Below are positions 45,849 through 54,560 of a DNA stretch of 64,000 nucleotides, in pieces; position 1 is the stretch's first letter, and each line of letters begins with the position of its first letter. The notes beneath the pieces were generated by a model. It was not told where the DNA came from, searched no databases, and worked only from the letters and a program-made list of their open reading frames with translations. The position numbers and the translations under genes are program-made. The DNA comes from Pseudomonas sp. RIT409 (lineage in GTDB: Bacteria > Pseudomonadota > Gammaproteobacteria > Pseudomonadales > Pseudomonadaceae). The stretch is from NCBI RefSeq assembly GCF_003052515.2, contig NZ_QARE02000007.1, forward strand, positions 222,360 to 286,359, read 5' to 3'.

Positions 45849-46572
45849 TCGATTGATCCTGTTGCCTGGTTGGGGGCTTGGCGTGTCTCCACTGGAGCCG
45901 CTGGCGGCGGCGTTGCGCGGACTCGACGAGCATCTGCACGTTGACATCGAGCCCCTGCCGGACTTGCAAAGCGACGACCTGAACGAATGGCTCGACGAGT
46001 TGGATGCCACCCTTCCGGACAATGCCTGGCTTGGCGGTTGGTCATTAGGCGGCATGCTGGCGACCGAGCTGGCCGCGCGCCGCGGCGAACGTTGTTGCGG
46101 GTTGGCGACGTTCGCCAGCAATGTCTGTTTCGTCGCCCGCAGCCAGTGGCCGAATGCGATGCCCCAGACGGACTTCGATGGCTTCATTGCCGGTTGCAAG
46201 ACCGATCCGCAGAACACCCTCAAGCGTTTCAGCTTATTGTGCGTACAAGGCGCCGAAGAGCCTCGCGCTCTGTCCCGGCAGCTCAAGGCCGGTGCTCCAT
46301 TGGCCTCCAGCGCGGGGCTGATCGAAAGCCTTAAATTGCTCGAACAAATGGACACCCGTGCAGCATTGCACACCTATCGGGGCCCCCAGTTGCATTTGTT
46401 CGGTGGCCTGGACGCCTTGGTGCCGGCCGAGGCGTCTGCGGATTTACTGACGCTGATGCCGGACATAGAAGTCGGTGTCATCGAGCAGGCCAGCCACGCG
46501 TTCATTCTCGAAAACCCTCATGGCGTCGCGGCAGCGGTCCAGGCGTTCCTACACGAGTCCGGTGATGACTGA
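45841..46572 (+). CDS. bioH: Pimeloyl-ACP methyl ester carboxylesterase
   Basis: Alpha/beta hydrolase that removes the methyl group from pimeloyl-ACP methyl ester. The 243 residues carry LLPGWGLGV (oxyanion region), the nucleophile elbow GGWSLGGML, the aspartate in [10 protein letters not shown] and histidine in EQASHAFI. The start at 45841 lies inside the end of bioF, and the stop overlaps bioC by 8 bp. Confidence 0.93.
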   Translation: MRDRLILLPGWGLGVSPLEPLAAALRGLDEHLHVDIEPLPDLQSDDLNEWLDELDATLPDNAWLGGWSLGGMLATELAARRGERCCGLATFASNVCFVARSQWPNAMPQTDFDGFIAGCKTDPQNTLKRFSLLCVQGAEEPRALSRQLKAGAPLASSAGLIESLKLLEQMDTRAALHTYRGPQLHLFGGLDALVPAEASADLLTLMPDIEVGVIEQASHAFILENPHGVAAAVQAFLHESGDD

Positions 46573-47413
46573 TCTTTCCCACTGTGCGGTGCTCAAGGCC
46601 GTGAAGCAGAAACAGGCGAACTTCCAAAATCATCTGCCCGACAAGCGCCAGGTGGCTGCATCGTTTTCCAAGGCCGCAGCCAGTTACGACAGTGTTGCAG
46701 AACTGCAACGCGCGGTGGGCACCGAGCTCATGTCGCGTCTGCCCGCCACGTCCCCTGCGCGTTGGCTGGATCTGGGCAGCGGCACGGGATACTTCAGCCG
46801 CCTGCTTGCCCAGAGCTTCCCCGACAGCGAAGGCATCGCGCTGGACATCGCCGAAGGCATGCTGCAACACGCCAGGCCTTTGGGCGGTGCGGAGCATTAC
46901 CTCGCCGGTGATGCGGAAAACCTGCCGTTGAAGGACGCCAGTGTCGGATTGATTTTCTCCAGCCTGGCTGTGCAGTGGTGTGGGGACTTTGCCGCGGTGT
47001 TATCCGAGGCCAAGCGCGTGTTGCAGCCGGGTGGGGTATTGGGTTTTGCCAGCCTGTGCGTCGGCACCCTTCAGGAGTTGCGCGACAGCTGGCGAGCAGT
47101 GGATGGTCGGGTGCATGTCAACCGGTTCAGGGCGTTGGAGGAGTACCAACGACTGTGCGCCGCCAGCGGCATGCAGGTCCGCAGCGTAAATGTGTTACCT
47201 CATGTGTTGCACTACCCGGATGTCCGCAGCCTGACCCATGAGCTCAAGGCACTGGGCGCGCACAATATCAATCCAGGGCGTCCAGACGGGCTGACCGGCA
47301 GGGCGCGTATTCAAAGGCTGGTCGCGGCGTACGAAGGCTACCGGAAGGAAAACGGGCTGCCGGCGACTTATCAGGTCGTTTATGCCGTGCTGGAAAAAAC
47401 AGCAACGGTTTAA
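46565..47413 (+). CDS. bioC: Malonyl-ACP O-methyltransferase
   Basis: SAM-dependent methyltransferase that starts pimeloyl synthesis by methylating malonyl-ACP. The 282 residues include [15 protein letters not shown] (motif I), [18 protein letters not shown] and [12 protein letters not shown]. The start at 46565 ([10 protein letters not shown]) overlaps the bioH stop. An N-terminal extension of about 20 residues precedes the usual [16 protein letters not shown] start of BioC proteins. Confidence 0.94.
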   Translation: MTDLSHCAVLKAVKQKQANFQNHLPDKRQVAASFSKAAASYDSVAELQRAVGTELMSRLPATSPARWLDLGSGTGYFSRLLAQSFPDSEGIALDIAEGMLQHARPLGGAEHYLAGDAENLPLKDASVGLIFSSLAVQWCGDFAAVLSEAKRVLQPGGVLGFASLCVGTLQELRDSWRAVDGRVHVNRFRALEEYQRLCAASGMQVRSVNVLPHVLHYPDVRSLTHELKALGAHNINPGRPDGLTGRARIQRLVAAYEGYRKENGLPATYQVVYAVLEKTATV

Positions 47414-47501
47414 AGAATGATGAGCTTCACCAGCGTCGCTCACCCGAGCGCTATAGTCAGTGGGCAACAGTTTGAAAACATCTGAACGAAAGGTCGCCAC
47501 G

Positions 47502-48182
47502 ATGAGTGCTGCGTATTTCATCACGGGAACCGATACCGAGGTGGGCAAGACCACCATTTCCACCGGGCTGCTGTATGCGGCCCGGCAATCCGGATTGAGC
47601 ACGGCGGCAGGTAAGCCCGTCGCATCGGGCTGCGATGTGAAGCCTAAAGGCCTGCGCAACTCAGATGCCGTCGCATTGCGCGGGGAGTGCTCGGTTGAAC
47701 TGACCTACAACGAGGTCAACCCGGTTGCCCTGCAGCCGGCCATCGCCCCGCATCTGGCCGCCCGTGAAGCGGGCATTGCGCTGACCGTGCAATCGCTGCT
47801 CGAGCCTATGCGCCACATTCTGGGGAAGAACGCTGACTTCACCGTGATCGAAGGCGCGGGAGGCTGGCGCGTCCCGCTGGCAGACCAAGCCAACCTTTCG
47901 GACTTGGCCATTGCGCTGCGGTTGCCCGTGATTCTGGTGGTGGGCGTGCGCCTGGGGTGCATCAACCATGCGCTGCTGACCGCTGAAGCCATTGCCTCTG
48001 ACGGATTGCAACTGGCGGGGTGGGTGGCCAACATCATCGATCCGAAGACTTCCCGGCTGGAAGAGAATCTCGCGACCCTGGCCGAACGGCTGCCTGCCCC
48101 CTGCTTGGGACGCGTCCCCCACTTGAAAAAGCCCACGCCGGAAACGGTGGCGGGGCATCTGCATCTGGAGTTGCTGGATTAG
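47502..48182 (+). CDS. bioD: Dethiobiotin synthetase
   Basis: ATP-dependent carboxylase closing the ureido ring. The 226 residues have P-loop GTDTEVGKTT at the N-terminus, KPVASGCD, EGAGGWRVPL and NIIDPKTSRLEEN. The start at 47502 (MSAAYFITG) has GAAAGG upstream. Separated by 88 bp from bioC, so it may have some independent expression. Confidence 0.95.
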   Translation: MSAAYFITGTDTEVGKTTISTGLLYAARQSGLSTAAGKPVASGCDVKPKGLRNSDAVALRGECSVELTYNEVNPVALQPAIAPHLAAREAGIALTVQSLLEPMRHILGKNADFTVIEGAGGWRVPLADQANLSDLAIALRLPVILVVGVRLGCINHALLTAEAIASDGLQLAGWVANIIDPKTSRLEENLATLAERLPAPCLGRVPHLKKPTPETVAGHLHLELLD

Positions 48183-48329
48183 CGGGAATGTTGGCAGGAC
48201 GCACGCCTGAGCGGTCCCAAGCTGTGACCTCTATCACAAGGCCCAATGCCATTAGTCTTTTTGCTGGGTGTTTCGCCGTCGTTACTGGTTTAATGACGTT
48301 GTTCGTTTTTTGAACAAGGGACTCAGGTC

Positions 48330-48626
48330 ATGCAGATTTCTCTGAACAACACGCTGTATCCGGGGTTGACCGCCATCCAGGTGGGTCAGGACCGAGTGGA
48401 TCAGGCTGCGACACAACTGGCCAGTCCAGCGAGCGAGGTGTCGGGCCGTAGTCAGTCTTCCGACTATCAACTTGAACGTCTGCGAGCGGTCGAGCGCCCG
48501 GATCGTTCGGATCTGGCGTCCAATGTTGTTGAGATGGCCGAAGGCAAGTTTCAAGTCATGGCTGGCGTCAAAGTTGAAAAAGCCAGCGATGAAATGCTCG
48601 GCACACTGATCGACACCTACGCCTGA
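48330..48626 (+). CDS. Small protein resembling the two ends of flagellar rod/hook proteins
   Basis: A 98-residue protein found after bioD in pseudomonads (PA0505 position). The N-terminal part (LYPGLTAIQVGQDRVDQAATQLASPASE) resembles the SGL..AQ..LD..ANNLAN start of FlgC/FlgG-type rod proteins. The C-terminal part (VVEMAEGKFQVMAGVKVEKASDEMLGTLID, split for length) resembles their EM..A...YEAN..V..TADEMLGTLL end. The central domain of those proteins is absent. No signal peptide. Function unknown. GGGACT weakly precedes the start. A UUCG-loop hairpin follows. Confidence 0.7.
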   Translation: MQISLNNTLYPGLTAIQVGQDRVDQAATQLASPASEVSGRSQSSDYQLERLRAVERPDRSDLASNVVEMAEGKFQVMAGVKVEKASDEMLGTLIDTYA

Positions 48627-48638
48627 CCTGTTCCCCAG

Positions 48639-48656
48639 CGTGCGCTTCGGCGCACG
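48639..48656 (+). terminator. UUCG hairpin
   Basis: CGTGCGC-TTCG-GCGCACG is a perfect 7-bp stem with a stable tetraloop, 10 bp after the small gene's stop. It has no long T run, so it may be a weak terminator or 3'-end stabiliser. Confidence 0.6.
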
Positions 48657-48839
48657 TTCGCATTTCCCTTCTCGCTCTGAATAACGCCCTATCACGCGAC
48701 CGAATCGCAGCTTTTGATGAGCCGCCCCGGCGTGTCCGCTCGACTAAACTGATCCTCATGCCCCGCCGATTGTGGTCGTCGCGTGCGCGCGGTGCATGGG
48801 CGTCCCTCTGATCGGAGAAGAAAGGTTTTGGTTCCGCCC

Positions 48840-48869
48840 TTGACAACGAGCCAGGCGTAAACGTATGTT
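48840..48869 (+). promoter_or_regulatory. Sigma-70 promoter of the first acyl-CoA dehydrogenase gene
   Basis: TTGACA at 48840-48845 and TATGTT at 48864-48869 with an 18-bp spacer. The predicted start falls in the PsrA operator that follows. Confidence 0.65.
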
Positions 48870-48870
48870 T

Positions 48871-48884
48871 CAAACACCTGTTTG
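48871..48884 (+). promoter_or_regulatory. PsrA operator
   Basis: CAAAC-ACCT-GTTTG fits the PsrA consensus (G/C)AAAC-N2-4-GTTT(G/C) exactly. It lies directly after the -10 hexamer, where a repressor relieved by long-chain acyl-CoA would act. Confidence 0.8.
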
Positions 48885-48981
48885 ACCTTCGGCAATGTCC
48901 GGCCATGTGGAATGGGGTAGGCCCCCACCGTGACCCGACGGTCAGCCAATTTCCAGGATTCATCAGCAGAGGTTTATCGCT

Positions 48982-50787
48982 ATGCCTGACTACAAGGCTC
49001 CCTTGCGTGATATTCGCTTCGTTCGTGACGAACTGCTTGGCTATGAAGCGCACTATCAGAGTCTGCCAGCCTGCCAGGACGCCACGCCTGACATGGTCGA
49101 CGCCATTCTCGAGGAAGGCGCCAAATTCTGTGAGCAGGTATTGGCCCCGTTGAACCGCGTCGGTGACACCGAAGGCTGCACCTGGAGCGAGTCGGGCGTG
49201 AAAACCCCGACCGGCTTCAAAGAGGCCTACAAGCAATTCGTCGAAGGCGGCTGGCCAAGCCTGGCTCACGACGTCGCCCACGGTGGTCAGGGGCTGCCGG
49301 AGTCGCTGGGTCTGGCGGTCAGCGAAATGGTCGGCGAAGCGAACTGGTCGTGGGGCATGTACCCCGGCCTGTCCCATGGCGCGATGAACACGATCTCCGA
49401 GCACGGCACCCCCGAGCAGCAAGAGGCTTACCTGACCAAGCTGGTGTCCGGCGAGTGGACCGGCACCATGTGCCTGACCGAGCCTCACTGCGGTACTGAC
49501 CTTGGCATGCTGCGCACCAAGGCCGAGCCTCAGGCCGATGGCTCCTATAAAGTGTCGGGTACCAAAATCTTCATTTCCGCTGGCGAACACGACATGGCCG
49601 ACAACATCGTCCATATCGTGCTGGCCCGCCTGCCAGATGCCCCGGCCGGCACCAAGGGCATCTCGCTGTTCATCGTTCCTAAATTCCTGCCGAATGCCGA
49701 AGGTGGCATCGGTGAGCGTAACGCTGTGAATTGCGGTTCCATCGAGCACAAGATGGGCATCCATGGCAACGCCACCTGCGTGATGAACTTCGACGGCGCG
49801 ACAGGCTTTCTGATCGGGCCTCCGAACAAAGGCCTGAACTGCATGTTCACCTTCATGAACACCGCGCGTCTGGGAACGGCGCTTCAAGGTCTGGCCCATG
49901 CCGAAATCGGCTTCCAGGGTGGCTTGAAATACGCCCGTGAGCGCCTGCAGATGCGTTCGTTGACCGGCCCGAAGGCGCCAGACAAGGCGGCGGATCCCAT
50001 CATCGTGCACCCTGATGTGCGTCGCATGCTGCTGACCATGAAAGCCTTCGCCGAGGGCACGCGGGCGATGGTGTACTTCACTGCCAAGCAGGTGGACATC
50101 GTCAAGTACAGCGAAGACGCCGAGGCCAAGAAGCAAGCCGATGGCCTGCTGGCGTTCATGACGCCGATCGCCAAGGCATTCATGACCGAGGTCGGTTTCG
50201 AGTCTGCCAACCATGGCATCCAGATCTACGGTGGCCATGGCTTCATCGCCGAGTGGGGCATGGAGCAGAACGTCCGTGACAGCCGTATTTCGATGCTGTA
50301 CGAAGGCACCACGGGCGTGCAGGCCCTCGACTTGCTGGGCCGTAAAGTGCTGATGACGCAGGGCGAGGCGCTCAAAGGCTTCACCAAGATTGTCCACAAG
50401 TTCTGCCAGGCCCAGGAAGGCAACGAAGCGGTCAGTGAGTTCATCGCGCCATTGGCGGCGCTGAACAAAGAGTGGGGCGAGCTGACCATGAAGGTCGGGA
50501 TGGCAGCCATGAAAGACCGCGAAGAAGTCGGCGCCGCTTCCGTGGATTACCTGATGTTCTCAGGTTATGCGTGTCTGGCCTATTTCTGGGCCGACATGGC
50601 GCGGGTCGCTGCCGAGAAGCTGGCTGCCGGCACCACAGACGAAGCGTTCTATACCGCCAAGTTGCAAACCGCCCGGTTCTACTTCCAGCGCATCCTTCCA
50701 CGCACCCGGACTCACGTTGCGGCCATGCTGTCGGGCGCCGGTAACCTGATGGACATGAACGAGGAGCACTTCGGTCTGGCGTACTGA
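48982..50787 (+). CDS. fadE1: Long acyl-CoA dehydrogenase (FadE1 type)
   Basis: FAD enzyme for the first step of beta-oxidation, 601 residues, the long bacterial form with an extra C-terminal domain. It begins MPDYKAPLRDIRFVRDELLG; core blocks are CLTEPHCGTDLG, YKVSGTKIFISAGEHD, HKMGIHGNATCVMNFD and RISMLYEGTTGVQALDLLGR. The glutamate in YEGTTG is the likely catalytic base. The PA0506 homologue belongs to the PsrA regulon, consistent with the operator seen here. A strong terminator follows. Electrons go to the general ETF. Confidence 0.93.
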   Translation: MPDYKAPLRDIRFVRDELLGYEAHYQSLPACQDATPDMVDAILEEGAKFCEQVLAPLNRVGDTEGCTWSESGVKTPTGFKEAYKQFVEGGWPSLAHDVAHGGQGLPESLGLAVSEMVGEANWSWGMYPGLSHGAMNTISEHGTPEQQEAYLTKLVSGEWTGTMCLTEPHCGTDLGMLRTKAEPQADGSYKVSGTKIFISAGEHDMADNIVHIVLARLPDAPAGTKGISLFIVPKFLPNAEGGIGERNAVNCGSIEHKMGIHGNATCVMNFDGATGFLIGPPNKGLNCMFTFMNTARLGTALQGLAHAEIGFQGGLKYARERLQMRSLTGPKAPDKAADPIIVHPDVRRMLLTMKAFAEGTRAMVYFTAKQVDIVKYSEDAEAKKQADGLLAFMTPIAKAFMTEVGFESANHGIQIYGGHGFIAEWGMEQNVRDSRISMLYEGTTGVQALDLLGRKVLMTQGEALKGFTKIVHKFCQAQEGNEAVSEFIAPLAALNKEWGELTMKVGMAAMKDREEVGAASVDYLMFSGYACLAYFWADMARVAAEKLAAGTTDEAFYTAKLQTARFYFQRILPRTRTHVAAMLSGAGNLMDMNEEHFGLAY

Positions 50788-50807
50788 TCGACGTCCGGTC
50801 TGTGTTC

Positions 50808-50844
50808 AAAGCCGCTGGTCCTTCGGGCCCAGCGGCTTTTTTTG
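50808..50844 (+). terminator. Intrinsic terminator after fadE1
   Basis: AAAGCCGCTGG and CCAGCGGCTTT form an 11-bp stem followed by TTTTTT. Confidence 0.92.
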
Positions 50845-50969
50845 TTTTCACGTTTCGGCTCTCGTGCAACCCAATCACACTTTTTTCTCATCATATTGTG
50901 CACCTCGCCGATACAGGCACTGTGCCATTTTGAATTACACTCGCCTCACTTGGGTTGGAGAAAGTCCTT

Positions 50970-52265
50970 TTGCTGGGCGCATCCACTGCACGGATCAGCC
51001 ATTTTTTACCGTCGCTGGCGTTATTTATCGCCGGGCTTGCTGCCGCCTACGTGAAGGACCTCAATGTGTTCTTCACGTCACTGTTCAATGTGCTGCCGAC
51101 CTTGGTGCTGTTGCTAGGTGGTGCGTATTGCGGTGTCTACAAGCGTCAGCGTGAGCTGTTTTTGATGGTGACGGTCTACGTCGCGTATTTTCTGCTCGAT
51201 ACGCAGACGGACTACTACCGCGACCATGGCAAGGTTCGGGAAGATGCAGCGGTCGTGTTTCACCTCTGCTGTCTGCTGTTGCCGGTGATGTACGGCTTGT
51301 TTGCCGCGTGGGAAGAACGCACTCACCTCGGCCAGGATCTGATTGCGCGGCTCGCGGTGTTGGTGGCGGTTGGGGGCGTTGCGTTGGGCCTTGAGCAGAG
51401 CTTTCCCGAGGCGCTGCTCGCCTGGTTGGCCGACATTCGCTGGCCCTCGCTGCATGGCGAATGGATGAGTCTGATTCAGCTGTCCTACGCGACCTTCCTC
51501 ATCGCATTCGCGATCCTGATCACGCAGTACGTCCGTAAGCCGCGCCCCTTGCACGCCGCACAGATCGTGGGGCTGCTCGGGTTGTTCTGGGCGCTGCCGA
51601 AAACCTTCATCCTGCCATTCACGCTGAACATCATGTGCAGTCAGGTGATGCTGATGATTGCCGCGGCTGTCGCTCATGAAGCCTATCAAATGGCGTTTCG
51701 CGATGAGTTGACCGGCCTTCCCGGGCGTCGGGCCCTCAACGAACGCATGCAGAGGCTGGGGCGCAATTACGTGTTGGCCATGAGTGATGTCGATCATTTC
51801 AAAAAATTCAATGACACCCACGGCCATGACGTGGGGGATCAAGTCTTGCGTCTGGTGGCAAGCAAACTGTCCAAAATCACGAATGGCGGCGGCCGCGCCT
51901 ACCGCTACGGCGGTGAAGAGTTTGCCATTGTATTTGCTGGCAAGACGCTGGACGAATGCATGCCTCACCTTGAGGTCATTCGCGAAACCATCGCCAATTA
52001 CGCGATCCACCTGCGCAACCAGGAAAACCGCCCCCAGGATGATCAGCAGGGGCGTCAACGCCGGGCCGGTTCGCAAGCGTCAACCGTTTCCGTGACCGTC
52101 AGCATTGGCGTTGCCGAACGTCAGCCAGAGCATCGCAATCCTGAAGAAGTGCTCAAAGCTGCGGATCAGGCCCTGTACGCCGCCAAGGGCGCCGGTCGGA
52201 ATTGCGTCATCGCATACGGCCAGACCACCAAGCGCGGCGCTGTCCGAATGGCTGCCGTCGGCTGA
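50970..52265 (+). CDS. Membrane diguanylate cyclase (GGDEF)
   Basis: Makes cyclic di-GMP. Six or more hydrophobic segments fill residues about 1-225, followed by a GGDEF domain about 245-420: DELTGLPGRRALNERM, DVDHFKKFNDTHGHDVGDQV and the active YRYGGEEFAIVF. No RxxD inhibitory site precedes the GGEEF loop (the residues there are TNGGGRAY), so product inhibition may be absent. A 20-residue Gln/Arg-rich insertion (ENRPQDDQQGRQRRAGSQAS) lies before TVSVTVSIGVA. The start is probably TTG 50970 (GGAG nine bases before), giving 431 residues; TTG 50955 is also in frame. Located between the two fadE genes. Confidence 0.87.
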   Translation: MLGASTARISHFLPSLALFIAGLAAAYVKDLNVFFTSLFNVLPTLVLLLGGAYCGVYKRQRELFLMVTVYVAYFLLDTQTDYYRDHGKVREDAAVVFHLCCLLLPVMYGLFAAWEERTHLGQDLIARLAVLVAVGGVALGLEQSFPEALLAWLADIRWPSLHGEWMSLIQLSYATFLIAFAILITQYVRKPRPLHAAQIVGLLGLFWALPKTFILPFTLNIMCSQVMLMIAAAVAHEAYQMAFRDELTGLPGRRALNERMQRLGRNYVLAMSDVDHFKKFNDTHGHDVGDQVLRLVASKLSKITNGGGRAYRYGGEEFAIVFAGKTLDECMPHLEVIRETIANYAIHLRNQENRPQDDQQGRQRRAGSQASTVSVTVSIGVAERQPEHRNPEEVLKAADQALYAAKGAGRNCVIAYGQTTKRGAVRMAAVG

Positions 52266-52341
52266 TCTCCTTTCTCTCCTACGTGATCAAGCAGCACCTT
52301 GACCTTTTTGGTAGAGGCGAAAGGGCGGGGCTCATCTGTTC

Positions 52342-52367
52342 GTGACCATTAATTGATAAATGGTCAC
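52342..52367. promoter_or_regulatory. Perfect inverted repeat upstream of the second fadE
   Basis: GTGACCATT (52342-52350) and AATGGTCAC (52359-52367) are exact 9-bp inverted arms with an 8-bp AT-rich centre, 123 bp before the start codon. It looks like a dimeric repressor operator (TetR or GntR type); the regulator is unknown. Confidence 0.6.
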
Positions 52368-52490
52368 TACCTGACCCTATGTGTCGCAAATGGTGTTCCT
52401 GTACACTCGAGCCAGCTGACACACTTGGCGCCGCCGATGACCTGCGGTGCTCCTCTTTCCGGGTATCTGTTGCTGTTTGCGAGGTTTGCC

Positions 52491-54269
52491 ATGGCTGACT
52501 ACAAAGCGCCGTTGCGCGATATGCGCTTCGTCCTCAATGAAGTATTCGACGTCTCCAGCCTGTGGGCCTCGCTGCCCGAATTGGCTGAAACCGTGGATGC
52601 GGAAACCGTCGAGGCGATCCTCGAAGAGGCAGGCAAGGTCACTGGCAAATCCGTCGCGCCGCTCAGCCGAGCGGCCGATGAAGAAGGATGCCATTGGAAG
52701 GATACCGTCGTGACCACTCCAGCAGGCTTCGTGCAGGCCTACAAGACCTACGCCGAAGGCGGTTGGGTGGGCGTAGGGGGCAACCCGGAGTTTGGTGGCA
52801 TGGGCATGCCCAAGGCAGTGTCGGCGCAGGTCGAGGAGATGGTCAACTCGTCCAGTCTGGCGTTCGGGCTGTACCCGATGCTGACGTCGGGGGCTTGCGT
52901 TTCCATCAATGCCCACGCCAGCGAAACCCTGAAAGCCAAATTCCTGCCTAACCTGTACGCGGGAATCTGGGCAGGCTCCATGTGCCTTACCGAGGCTCAT
53001 GCGGGCACCGATCTTGGGATCATCCGCACCAAGGCCGAGCCACAGGCTGACGGCTCCTACACGATCAGCGGCACCAAGATCTTCATCACGGGTGGGGAGC
53101 ATGACCTCACTGAAAACATCATTCACCTGGTACTGGCCAAACTGCCGGATGCGCCAGCCGGGCCGAAAGGCATTTCGCTCTTCCTGGTACCGAAATTTCT
53201 GGTCAATGACGACGGCAGCCTTGGAACGCGCAACGCCGTTTCCTGCGGCTCCATCGAGCACAAGATGGGGATTCAGGCCTCAGCCACCTGCGTAATGAAT
53301 TTCGATCAGGCCGAGGGATACCTGGTCGGCGAGCCCAACAAAGGGCTGGCCGCCATGTTCACCATGATGAACTACGAACGCCTGGGCGTGGGTATTCAAG
53401 GTCTGGCCTCGGGTGAGCGCTCCTATCAGAACGCAATCGAATACGCCCGTGATCGACTGCAGAGCCGCGCACCCACCGGCGCTCAGGCGAAGGATAAGGT
53501 CGCCGATCCGATTATCGTGCACCCCGATGTACGTCGCATGCTGCTGACCATGAAGGCGCTGAACGAAGGTGGCCGCGCGTTTTCGACCTACGTCGCGCTG
53601 CAGCTGGATATCGCCAAATACAGCGAAGACGCCGAGACGCGCCAGCGCGCTGATGCCCTAGTCGCACTGTTGACTCCCGTGGCCAAGGCTTTTCTGACAG
53701 ACATGGGTCTTGAAACTACGGTCCATGGCCAACAGGTGTTCGGCGGCCACGGCTATATCCGTGAATGGGGGCAGGAGCAGTTGGTGCGGGATGTACGCAT
53801 TACCCAGATCTATGAAGGCACCAACGGCATTCAGGCGCTGGATTTGATGGGGCGCAAAGTCGTCGCCAGCGGCGGGGCGTACTACCGGTTGTTCTCCGAT
53901 GAAGTTCGCCAGTTCATTGCGGCGTCTGACAGCGCTCTGAGTGAATTCACCAAGCCTTTGGCCATGGCGCTGACTAAGCTGGACGAACTGACTGACTGGG
54001 TCTTGGATCGCGCGAAATCCAACCCGAATGAAATTGGCGCGGCGTCCGTCGAGTATCTGCATGCCTTTGGCTACACCGCTTATGGCTATATGTGGGCGAT
54101 GTCGGCCAAGGCCGCTCTCGACAAGGCATCGGAGGAAAGCTTTTACGCCAGCAAGCTAGGCACTGCACGGTTCTTCTTCGCGCGGCTGTTGCCGAGAATT
54201 CACTCGCTCGCCGCCTCCGTACAGGCGGGGAGCGAACCGCTCTACCTGCTGGACGCTTCTGAGTTCTGA
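52491..54269 (+). CDS. fadE2: Long acyl-CoA dehydrogenase (FadE2 type)
   Basis: Paralogue of the gene at 49 kb, 592 residues. It opens with the same motif (MADYKAPLRDMRFVLNEVF) and keeps CLTEAHAGTDLG, YTISGTKIFITGGEHD, HKMGIQASATCVMNFD and ITQIYEGTNGIQALDLMGRK. The start is at 52491 (GAGG upstream); the longer frame from 52353 is not coding. No PsrA motif is seen before it; instead it has the 52342 inverted repeat, so the two paralogues are probably regulated differently. Chain-length preference cannot be read from sequence. Confidence 0.92.
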   Translation: MADYKAPLRDMRFVLNEVFDVSSLWASLPELAETVDAETVEAILEEAGKVTGKSVAPLSRAADEEGCHWKDTVVTTPAGFVQAYKTYAEGGWVGVGGNPEFGGMGMPKAVSAQVEEMVNSSSLAFGLYPMLTSGACVSINAHASETLKAKFLPNLYAGIWAGSMCLTEAHAGTDLGIIRTKAEPQADGSYTISGTKIFITGGEHDLTENIIHLVLAKLPDAPAGPKGISLFLVPKFLVNDDGSLGTRNAVSCGSIEHKMGIQASATCVMNFDQAEGYLVGEPNKGLAAMFTMMNYERLGVGIQGLASGERSYQNAIEYARDRLQSRAPTGAQAKDKVADPIIVHPDVRRMLLTMKALNEGGRAFSTYVALQLDIAKYSEDAETRQRADALVALLTPVAKAFLTDMGLETTVHGQQVFGGHGYIREWGQEQLVRDVRITQIYEGTNGIQALDLMGRKVVASGGAYYRLFSDEVRQFIAASDSALSEFTKPLAMALTKLDELTDWVLDRAKSNPNEIGAASVEYLHAFGYTAYGYMWAMSAKAALDKASEESFYASKLGTARFFFARLLPRIHSLAASVQAGSEPLYLLDASEF

Positions 54270-54281
54270 ATGTCCTCATCG

Positions 54282-54299
54282 TGTAAGCTTTTGCTTACA
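54282..54299. promoter_or_regulatory. GacA upstream activating sequence
   Basis: TGTAAG-CTTTTG-CTTACA is an exact match to the GacA box TGTAAG-N6-CTTACA, found upstream of the rsmX/Y/Z RNA genes. It starts 13 bp after the fadE2 stop and about 75 bp before the putative RNA start. Confidence 0.92.
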
Positions 54300-54356
54300 C
54301 GACGTGTTGGAAAAATAGCTCTACCGTTTTAATGGATCCAACATTAATCTACACAC

Positions 54357-54486
54357 ATGGACGTCGCGCAGGATGCGCAAACAGATAACACGGACACGTA
54401 AGGATTGCCTACCAGGACGGTGGGGCGAAAGGGAAGTCAAAAAGGGAAACAGTCTGGAAAACCTCGCTTCGGCGGGGTTTTCTTTT
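54357..54486 (+). ncRNA. rsmY: RsmY-like small RNA that sequesters RsmA/RsmE
   Basis: About 130 nt with at least eight GGA motifs: ATGGACG, AGGAT, CGGACA, AGGATT, AGGACG, GGGAAG, GGGAAA, CTGGAAA. Two sit in the loops of clear hairpins: GCGC-AGGAT-GCGC (54366-54378) and CCTACC-AGGAC-GGTGGG (about 54408-54424), the binding shape for CsrA/RsmA dimers. A GacA box lies upstream and a strong terminator ends it. There is no reading frame with start signals. Such RNAs relieve translational repression of exoproducts under GacS/GacA control. The 5' end is placed at 54357 within a few bases. The symbol rests on these features and on context, not on alignment. Confidence 0.85.
54457..54486 (+). terminator. 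Intrinsic terminator of the RsmY-like RNA
   Basis: An 11-bp stem (GAAAACCTCGC and GCGGGGTTTTC, one G-U pair) with a TTCG loop and a following TTTT. Confidence 0.93.
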
Positions 54487-54560
54487 ATCTGCATGCCGGA
54501 AATCGGTTTTGGGGTGTCACGTTGAGCCTCACGCGAGTATATGGCTGCCGTATCGGTCGA

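Noticed and set aside
48568..50397. 609-codon open frame antisense to fadE1
   Set aside because: Antisense to a conserved acyl-CoA dehydrogenase, no start context, low-complexity composition.
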